64,000 nucleotides of DNA from Haemophilus sp. C1 (GTDB taxonomy: Bacteria; Pseudomonadota; Gammaproteobacteria; Enterobacterales; Pasteurellaceae). Location of the stretch: positions 1-64,000 of the forward strand of contig NZ_LDVZ01000001.1 in NCBI RefSeq assembly GCF_001276515.1. Direction: 5' to 3'. Position numbers and translations under genes: made by a program. Position 1 is the stretch's first letter. Every line of letters begins with the position of its first letter. Positions 59,132 through 64,000 of the stretch are shown piece by piece. The notes beneath the pieces were generated by a model. That model was not told where the DNA came from and made no database searches. It saw only the letters and a program-made list of their open reading frames with translations.

Positions 59132-59375
59132 GCCCCTGCTCTAATCGTTTCATTCTTGCCTTGTGCATCTCTTCCGCTCTACGTTCCTCGTTCTCCCTAA
59201 CCTTGCCTTCTTGGCACTTGGCGTACATATTAACGAGACCACTAATTAAACCGATAATCAAACCAAAGATGGCTAGCCATTCTTGAAATGAATACATTGC
59301 CCAGAATGCGCCAAAGCCAGACCAAAAAATACTTTGATTCCCTGCGTCTTTTAACATTTTCATACTCCACCCCAT
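59106..59375 (-). CDS. Holin
   Basis: An 89-residue protein with two membrane segments (SIFWSGFGAFWAMYSFQEWL and LAIFGLIIGLISGLVNMYAK) and a charged C-terminal tail, located directly upstream of the endolysin. This is a class II holin layout that times lysis. The start may be at the internal Met codon 59360. Confidence 0.8.
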   Translation of the reverse strand: MGWSMKMLKDAGNQSIFWSGFGAFWAMYSFQEWLAIFGLIIGLISGLVNMYAKCQEGKVRENEERRAEEMHKARMKRLEQGLDNGTKED

Positions 59376-59391
59376 TTACAGGGCAATAAAA

Positions 59392-59415
59392 AAGCCCACG
59401 CATTAACGTGAGCTT
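59392..59415 (-). terminator. Hairpin between tRNA-Trp and holin
   Basis: AAGC-CCACG and CGTG-AGCTT pair; on the minus strand TTTTTTATTG follows. Confidence 0.7.
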
Positions 59416-59421
59416 GTGATA

Positions 59422-59495
59422 TGGCAAAGGCGCAAGGAATCGAACCTCAATTAGCGGTTTTGGAGACCGCTGTCTTACCATTAGACTACGCCCTT
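59422..59495 (-). tRNA. Phage-encoded tRNA-Trp (anticodon CCA)
   Basis: The acceptor arms AAGGGCG and CGCCTTT pair, with discriminator G and encoded CCA. The D stem is GTCT/AGAC, the anticodon stem GCGGT/ACCGC encloses CTCCAAA (anticodon CCA), and the T arm TGAGG/CCTTG encloses TTCGATT. The 11-24 pair is U-A; E. coli tRNA-Trp has U-G here, and A24 is the Hirsh change that lets a CCA anticodon read UGA. It lies between HicB and the holin. Confidence 0.9.
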
Positions 59496-59513
59496 ATAGT
59501 TTGATAACAAAAA

Positions 59514-59539
59514 AGCCCCGACCGTTTCCGATCAGGGCT
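59514..59539 (-). terminator. Hairpin upstream of tRNA-Trp
   Basis: AGCCCcGA and TCaGGGCT form an imperfect stem; TTTTTTGTT follows on the minus strand. It shares GATCGGAAA-type core sequence with the hairpin at 36196. Confidence 0.7.
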
Positions 59540-59656
59540 GTAAAATTCTTTTGTGCGTTTGCTATGTGCTAAAACCACGATATAGTACATGTAATACACT
59601 TTCACTTGCAAGTAATCAAGTAGTTTTATCATTTTTTTTCGATGTATAATAAAATC

Positions 59657-59690
59657 ACTCCCCTTGAAATAGGAGCTTATCAAGGGGAGT
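59657..59690 (-). terminator. Terminator after hicB
   Basis: ACTCCCCTTGA and TCAAGGGGAGT form an 11-bp stem; GATTTTATT follows on the minus strand. Confidence 0.75.
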
Positions 59691-59696
59691 CAGAAA

Positions 59697-60146
59697 TTAC
59701 ATTTCTTTATCTGAATGCGCATGCAACTCGCGGTGCGCCGCATTTGCTAAGAAATGGCTACGATCTTTATAGTAGTTACCCATTGCTGCAACACGGCGAT
59801 CAATGCGCGTTAATAAATATTCAGGTAAAGACACATTAATACGCTGTTTTTTACCTAAGTATTCTGAAATATCAACGTCAACTAAAAGCCAAGTATCAAA
59901 ATCAGCATATTCAGGATCGGCTTTATAGTGCGTTACGCCTTTATCTTTTAGCGTGGTAAGATCAAAACCATCTTCAACCATCGCTTCAAGCATTATTGTA
60001 ATGGCTTCTGACACCATTGGTAATAAATCATCAACATCGTCAGCACCGCTAAAACAACCATAATCTAATTGACAAAGTGCAGGAACGATCATTCCGTATG
60101 CTTGGTTTTCATTTTCTGGGGTTTCAACACCTACGGTAAAAATCAT
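59697..60146 (-). CDS. hicB: HicB antitoxin
   Basis: A 149-residue antitoxin: an N-terminal degraded RNase H-like HicB fold (YGMIVPALCQLDYGCFSGAD, then EAITIMLEAMVEDGFDL) and a C-terminal ribbon-helix-helix (KQRINVSLPEYLLTRIDRRV) that binds the promoter. It neutralises HicA. The gene order hicA-hicB is canonical. Confidence 0.9.
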   Translation of the reverse strand: MIFTVGVETPENENQAYGMIVPALCQLDYGCFSGADDVDDLLPMVSEAITIMLEAMVEDGFDLTTLKDKGVTHYKADPEYADFDTWLLVDVDISEYLGKKQRINVSLPEYLLTRIDRRVAAMGNYYKDRSHFLANAAHRELHAHSDKEM

Positions 60147-60177
60147 TTAATACTCCTCCGATTAAGCTCGGCAGAGC

Positions 60178-60360
60178 TTAAAGCCCTGCCGATTTTTTAA
60201 TGGATTTTAAAGTTCCGATTGCTAAATCTTGTTTGGGGTGCGGAACTGGAAATCGCTTTCCAGTTTTCGGCGAGAACCAAATTTGATGATCACCTTTTCC
60301 ATGCCTAACAAAATAACAACTATTTGCTTTAAGCTCCTTGATTAAGTCACCTGAGTGCAT
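60178..60360 (-). CDS. hicA: HicA toxin
   Basis: A 60-residue mRNA interferase with a double-stranded RNA-binding fold. SGDLIKELKANSCYFVRHGK contains the G-x-H catalytic region; GDHQIWFSPKTGKRFPVPHP follows. Length and His placement match HicA. GGAGGATGC precedes the ATG. Confidence 0.9.
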   Translation of the reverse strand: MHSGDLIKELKANSCYFVRHGKGDHQIWFSPKTGKRFPVPHPKQDLAIGTLKSIKKSAGL

Positions 60361-60377
60361 GCATCCTCCTTTGTCTT

Positions 60378-60420
60378 AATCAAGATGAATTATAATACAC
60401 AAATACACACAAATCAAGAT
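60378..60420 (-). promoter_or_regulatory. hicAB promoter with duplicated operator
   Basis: On the minus strand TTGATT (60417-60412) and TATAAT (60394-60389) are separated by exactly 17 bp. AATCAAGAT occurs twice, at 60378-60386 and 60412-60420, flanking the -10. The repeats are likely HicB binding sites. Confidence 0.75.
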
Positions 60421-60460
60421 AAAGTGTAATAAAAATGCGGTCAAAATCGACCGCACTTCC

Positions 60461-60829
60461 CTACCCCAAAAACATAAACTTAATCTTCGCCCCAGTAAAT
60501 GCACCTTTTAGGAATCTTACCCCCTTAGCACGCTCACGATACATATGCGCAGGGGAAATATGGAGTGCGGTACAAATATCTCGTTCATTCGCTTGTTGAA
60601 CGTATAGCGCCATTAAGATTTGGTATTGCAGCAAACTATCCTCGTGAAGATTCATTATCTGCTCCTCAATTTTTAAGCACTCGTCATCTGTTAAGAATCG
60701 AATGTGAGCCTTGCGCACGGTAGGTAAAACAGGAATAGAAATTGTCGTGCTTGGGTATTCTGTGCCAATTCTGTCTCTACCCCAGCAATTACCCCACTTT
60801 TCCAACACTCTCTCAACGCTATACGACAT
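60461..60829 (-). CDS. Antitermination protein Q-like
   Basis: A 122-residue protein (SYSVERVLEKWGNCWGRDRI, LTDDECLKIEEQIMNLHEDS, then ERDICTALHISPAHMYRERA) matching lambdoid late-gene antiterminators of the Q/DUF1133 type. The ATG at 60829 has GGAGAGTAGA before it. It is the last gene of the nin-like set, upstream of the lysis and late genes it should activate. Confidence 0.75.
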   Translation of the reverse strand: MSYSVERVLEKWGNCWGRDRIGTEYPSTTISIPVLPTVRKAHIRFLTDDECLKIEEQIMNLHEDSLLQYQILMALYVQQANERDICTALHISPAHMYRERAKGVRFLKGAFTGAKIKFMFLG

Positions 60830-60830
60830 T

Positions 60831-61400
60831 CTACTCTCCTTCCAGCTCTTTAATTTTTGCCTTGTAATACTTAATAATCGCCTTGCAATCTTCAATGGTG
60901 TATTTCTTTGGCTCGTGGTCTTGGCGTTCTAACCACGCTACCTTATCCGCACCGATTTTATTGACGAGATTTATTCGATATTCGATGATATTTCCGCTTT
61001 TATGGTCATTACAGGGTGCGCATTGCTTATGCACGTTAAGCTCACAAAATCGCAATTCAGGGCATGCTCCCACACTCCGATAATGCCCTGCGTGGTATTG
61101 CCCTTGATGATACCGACCGCAACTGATACATGGTTCGTTTTTATCTCTCAGACGGATAAATTTATTAAATACTGACTGGGCCTCTTTTAGCCATTCTGAA
61201 CGACTTTTTAATTTAGCTTTACGTTCCCTTTGCTTTTTCTTTTCTGCTCGTTCTTGTGCTTTTTGCGCGTTTTGACGAGTTAAATCAAGTGCGCATTTAG
61301 GTGAGCAGACTTTTTGGAGAGAGCTTTTGGGGATAAACTCAATGCCGCACACCTTGCATTTTTTATGCTTGAGGATTTTAGTTTTTGGAGTAGTCACCAT
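60831..61400 (-). CDS. ninG: NinG recombination protein
   Basis: A 189-residue NinG/Rap protein with Zn-binding pairs [10 protein letters not shown] and CSPKCALDL, a basic coiled region ([19 protein letters not shown] type), [20 protein letters not shown] and [12 protein letters not shown]. Rap resolves recombination intermediates in lambda. Its stop overlaps the Q start region. Confidence 0.9.
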   Translation of the reverse strand: MVTTPKTKILKHKKCKVCGIEFIPKSSLQKVCSPKCALDLTRQNAQKAQERAEKKKQRERKAKLKSRSEWLKEAQSVFNKFIRLRDKNEPCISCGRYHQGQYHAGHYRSVGACPELRFCELNVHKQCAPCNDHKSGNIIEYRINLVNKIGADKVAWLERQDHEPKKYTIEDCKAIIKYYKAKIKELEGE

Positions 61401-61642
61401 TTCACTCCGTTAATCAAACTCTTATTCTTACTACCTGACTGTCTCCACTTGCGCCAGTCGTCACGTTCTTTTGTCAATCCATGCGTTAGTTTTTCGTTTA
61501 CATCATCAACCGATTTACACGCTAAGTTAGCCACTATTGCTGTTGCTACTAATACCGTGAGTTTTGTTTTGTCGTGATCAACATGACCTATAGGGCCAAC
61601 ATTCACAATCGGCTTTGTGCGTTCAAATTTCTCTTTACTCAT
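61394..61642 (-). CDS. Small phage protein with EF-Tu-like N-terminus
   Basis: An 82-residue protein. The first 29 residues ([20 protein letters not shown], then VDHDKTKLT) match the N-terminus of H. influenzae EF-Tu at about 25 positions. The P-loop is altered from GHVDHGKT to GHVDHDKT, so GTP binding is doubtful. After residue 30 it is unrelated to EF-Tu ([33 protein letters not shown]). I chose ATG 61642 because it gives the EF-Tu-like start and has GGTGGTTTG before it. Function unknown; an EF-Tu decoy or exchange product is a guess. Confidence 0.7.
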   Translation of the reverse strand: MSKEKFERTKPIVNVGPIGHVDHDKTKLTVLVATAIVANLACKSVDDVNEKLTHGLTKERDDWRKWRQSGSKNKSLINGVKW

Positions 61643-61739
61643 CAAACCACCATCCATCACCAATAAACCAATCCAAAATCACAACCACCACGGCAATAAA
61701 AATCATCGCAATGAGCAGGAGTAAAATTACCTCTAACAT
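61635..61739 (-). CDS. Small membrane protein (34 residues)
   Basis: [20 protein letters not shown] followed by [14 protein letters not shown]: one membrane helix and a short acidic tail. Its ATG overlaps the stop of the upstream gene (TAATG) and its stop overlaps the next gene, so translation is coupled. Its WW codons again supply the ribosome site for the following gene. Confidence 0.55.
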   Translation of the reverse strand: MLEVILLLLIAMIFIAVVVVILDWFIGDGWWFDE

Positions 61740-61969
61740 TATTTACCCTCGATCGTTTCAATTTTTGAGCATTGATAAACGTTTTTGCCAACGTAAAACT
61801 TTCCCAATCTCTCGCACTCTGTTGCGACCGTGCTATGAGCAAAATACCAACCAGAAAGCCAACAAGCTCCACACAAGACAAGGATGGCAGCAAGGGGCTG
61901 ACCGAAAAGAAAAAACAACATAGCCGAAAATGCAATCAAAAATAAAATCATAGTTCCTACCTCAATCAT
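61739..61969 (-). CDS. Small phage membrane protein
   Basis: A 76-residue protein with two hydrophobic stretches (MILFLIAFSAMLFFLFG and LAAILVLCGACWLSGWYF) and a soluble Cys-containing tail (ATECERLGKFYVGKNVYQCS). The start could also be six codons earlier. It belongs to the nin-region operon. Function unknown. Confidence 0.6.
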   Translation of the reverse strand: MIEVGTMILFLIAFSAMLFFLFGQPLAAILVLCGACWLSGWYFAHSTVATECERLGKFYVGKNVYQCSKIETIEGK

Positions 61970-62397
61970 CGTCCGTAAAATCCCCATCTATCGTTAAATC
62001 TCACACCATTTTGCACACCCCATGCGGTCGTATATTCAATCAAGCTGGCCATGCGTCTAACACCCATTTTTGATGTTTGCTCCCGTACATTAACCAACTC
62101 TCCTTCAATTCCGGTAACCAACTTATAGGGTAGCTTTGTTGCGATGGTATGCCCGCTCACCAATAAATTTTTCCATCCGTATAAATCGTATTTGTCGCCT
62201 TGCCATAACGCCTGATTTGATATATCACCAAGCATTGCATGAAATTTATCGTTCTGCTCCATTGAGCGGGTTTTTACTTTTATCTCCACAACAAGAGGAT
62301 CTGATTCGTTTATTGGCAATTGGCGGATAGTGTCGATCACTCGATTTCTTACTGCCTCATTGACTAAATACATCCGAGGGTAATTATGCTCCATCAT
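61966..62397 (-). CDS. ninB: NinB recombination protein
   Basis: A 143-residue NinB/Orf family protein (EIKVKTRSMEQNDKFHAMLG, then DISNQALWQGDKYDLYGWKN and SLIEYTTAWGVQNGVRFN). Lambda Orf acts as a recombination mediator on SSB-coated DNA. It overlaps the methylase gene slightly. Confidence 0.88.
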   Translation of the reverse strand: MMEHNYPRMYLVNEAVRNRVIDTIRQLPINESDPLVVEIKVKTRSMEQNDKFHAMLGDISNQALWQGDKYDLYGWKNLLVSGHTIATKLPYKLVTGIEGELVNVREQTSKMGVRRMASLIEYTTAWGVQNGVRFNDRWGFYGR

Positions 62398-62968
62398 AAC
62401 CACCTACTTTCTTGATAAAATCAAGGCTAATTGAACGTGTGACAAAATCTTCCATTGTTGGATCAAAGACTACGACCATTTGTCCTTTGCTATTCCCCCT
62501 GATTTCTTTTCCTGTTACAGGGTTGATAAATGCAATTCGTCCACCTGTGATATCAATCACTTCATTCGCCACGCCTTGAATGTGGTTTTGATACCATTGA
62601 GTAGATTTATCATTGTTGAGTAACATCACGACTAAATAACCAGCATCACATAATTCTTTCGCACGTTGTAAATATGGTGTAACGTTGGAATAAGGCGGGT
62701 TCACATAGATTCTTAACGGAGCCGAACAACGTTCTGCGGTTTCATCCAACAATACATCTAACATTTGCTCAATCGGCATTAGAAAGTCATCTGCGATTGA
62801 TTGATGCTCATCATTGTCTGAGTTAGGTTCGCCGATATAGCGCCATGTCAAGGCGTTGTTTGCTGTTGCGCAACCATCAAGATCAAACCATCCGAAACGT
62901 TGAGATAGCCATTCAAAGACATAGCGGGGTGTTTGCCATGTATCTTTATCAAATTGTTGTTCTGTCAT
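62384..62968 (-). CDS. Phage DNA N6-adenine methyltransferase
   Basis: A 194-residue Dam-type phage methylase (PF05869 pattern): TWQTPRYVFEWLSQRFGWFD, LDGCATANNALTWRYIGE and the catalytic NPPYSNVTPYLQRAKELCDA. It would methylate adenine in phage DNA, possibly against host restriction or for packaging control. Its stop overlaps NinB and its start overlaps DnaB. Confidence 0.9.
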   Translation of the reverse strand: MTEQQFDKDTWQTPRYVFEWLSQRFGWFDLDGCATANNALTWRYIGEPNSDNDEHQSIADDFLMPIEQMLDVLLDETAERCSAPLRIYVNPPYSNVTPYLQRAKELCDAGYLVVMLLNNDKSTQWYQNHIQGVANEVIDITGGRIAFINPVTGKEIRGNSKGQMVVVFDPTMEDFVTRSISLDFIKKVGGYDGA

Positions 62969-64000
62969 TGCAATGCCCCTTTACCATAACTTTTAGCCGC
63001 ATAGGTTTTGGCTTGTTGCTGTGGTTTCTCGTTGATGAATTGGTATGCTTGCGCCTGATCGCAATCGAGGAAGTGACCTCTATCAAATTTCATATAGGCT
63101 GTGCCTAATCCACCAAATCTATTCTTAGTCACAATGGCCTCAGAGTAAGGATTATCACAATCTGCCTTGTATGCGCCCTCACGGTAAAGCATGATGATTT
63201 GACTTGCATCTTGTTCGATTGAGCCTGAGTCACGTAAATCTGAATTAGCAGGGCGTTTTACTGCACGGCTATCTACATCACGGTTAAGCTGACAAAGTAA
63301 AATGATTGGAATGTTGAAGTTTTTGGTAAAGGCTTTTAGCTTGCTCATGGAATTTGCGATAGCTTGGGTTAGATTTACACCACGCTCTTGCTTGTGATTC
63401 ATCAAGCCTAAATAATCAATTACAACCACAGATGGCGCGCCTTTCTCGCTAATATGGTTTTCGGTAATTGCGCAAATTTCATCGGCAGATAAACCACCAC
63501 GATCTACAAAGTAAACATCTTGCGACCGCACTTCTTGCAATGCGCTTGTTAAGCGATGATAGTCGCCTTCATCAAGCTCGGCAGGATTGCGCAATTTTTT
63601 TACGCTTACGCCACCAGTAGCACTTAATAATCTATCGACCAGCTGGAAGTTACCCATCTCAAGGCTGAAAAATAAAACTGAGCCATGATTTTTGGCAATA
63701 TTGCGAGTCACTGTCAGACTAAATTCTGTTTTACCTGTTCCTGGACGACCAGCCACAATGACAATATCCGTTGAATTTATGCCGCCAAGAATGTTATCGA
63801 CCGCCTCAATGCCAGTGTAAAGCAAGCGTTCTTTGAAATCGCTTTTTGAACGTTTTTCTAAAACATCCACGTAAGAATCGACCAGCTCACCCATGGCGAT
63901 TGGCTTGATTTCTGTTTTGCTGACAAGGAGTTTTTGGATTTGGTTAAGTGCATTTTGAGTGATTTGGTCTACTTGCTCCTCTTTCGCGTTGGCTAACTCC
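62965..64000 (-). CDS. Replicative DNA helicase DnaB-like (5' end outside window)
   Basis: The visible ~345 residues include the C-terminal RecA-like helicase domain: Walker A VAGRPGTGKTEFSL, FFSLEMGNFQLVDRLLSATG, Walker B SVVVIDYLGLMNH, and the DnaB motif LKAFTKNFNIPIILLCQLNR then RDSGSIEQDASQIIMLYR. The frame is open to the window edge (KTEIKPIAMGEL lies in the linker), so the N-terminal domain is truncated by the window. It drives phage replication. Confidence 0.9.
   Translation of the reverse strand, partial: ELANAKEEQVDQITQNALNQIQKLLVSKTEIKPIAMGELVDSYVDVLEKRSKSDFKERLLYTGIEAVDNILGGINSTDIVIVAGRPGTGKTEFSLTVTRNIAKNHGSVLFFSLEMGNFQLVDRLLSATGGVSVKKLRNPAELDEGDYHRLTSALQEVRSQDVYFVDRGGLSADEICAITENHISEKGAPSVVVIDYLGLMNHKQERGVNLTQAIANSMSKLKAFTKNFNIPIILLCQLNRDVDSRAVKRPANSDLRDSGSIEQDASQIIMLYREGAYKADCDNPYSEAIVTKNRFGGLGTAYMKFDRGHFLDCDQAQAYQFINEKPQQQAKTYAAKSYGKGALQ

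Noticed and set aside
61615-61923. Plus-strand frame in the nin region
   Set aside because: It overlaps three coupled minus-strand genes and has no independent support.
1-64000. CRISPR arrays, rRNA genes and insertion sequences
   Set aside because: No regularly spaced repeats, rRNA segments or transposase frames were seen.
31532-64000. Integrase and CI-type repressor of the prophage
   Set aside because: None is visible in this window; they are expected beyond the right edge.

Overview
The window looks like a chromosome segment of Haemophilus influenzae or a close relative. The 9-bp core of the Haemophilus uptake signal (AAGTGCGGT or its complement) recurs throughout, often as inverted pairs acting as terminators, and codon use is AT-rich. 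The order pntAB, lysR, topA, azoR, thrS, M16 protease, TonB receptor, mopI, tusE, ttcA, mukFEB, sbcB, ftnAB matches what I recall of the H. influenzae Rd chromosome around HI1362-HI1385.

Region 1 (1-3550) is the 3' end of a contact-dependent inhibition locus. It holds the C-terminus of a CdiA/FhaB-like exoprotein with a VENN pretoxin motif and an Ntox50-like toxin domain, a probable cognate immunity gene, then a scar of older cassettes: an FHA-like fragment, two orphan immunity-like genes and degenerate sequence that includes a probable purT 3' end.

Region 2 (3555-31360) is core chromosome: transhydrogenase, topoisomerase I, threonyl-tRNA synthetase with a tRNA-like operator hairpin, an iron-regulated TonB receptor plus M16 protease pair, molybdate and tRNA-thiolation genes, the MukFEB condensin operon, exonuclease I and two ferritins. 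The TonB receptor carries a heptanucleotide repeat that puts its signal peptide out of frame (phase OFF as sequenced). The phoRB-pst cluster that I recall between sbcB and the ferritins is absent; a PhoB-box-like sequence sits in the gap.

Region 3 (31474-64000, continuing beyond the window) is a prophage with a contractile tail, inserted in a tRNA-Leu(CAA) gene. The 3' half of the tRNA remains at 31474-31531 as the attachment site. Nearly all phage genes run on the minus strand. From right to left they are replication and nin-type genes (DnaB, Dam, NinB, NinG, Q), HicAB, a phage tRNA-Trp, a lysis cassette, terminase, portal, head, tail sheath and tube, tape measure, baseplate, tail fibre. Accessory genes are interspersed: three toxin-antitoxin pairs (two on the opposite strand), a PD-(D/E)xK nuclease, DUF4236 and DUF2513 proteins, an EF-Tu-like peptide, and a P22-type antirepressor with a C4-type antisense RNA in its leader.

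The prophage has several lesions: a frameshift in the tail fibre assembly gene, two in the tape measure, an in-frame TGA in the major capsid gene and an in-frame TAA in the Mu F-like head gene. This suggests a decaying prophage or homopolymer sequencing errors. However, the capsid TGA falls where Trp is expected, and the phage tRNA-Trp has the U11-A24 D-stem pair known from the UGA-reading Hirsh suppressor, so UGA suppression by the phage tRNA deserves a test.
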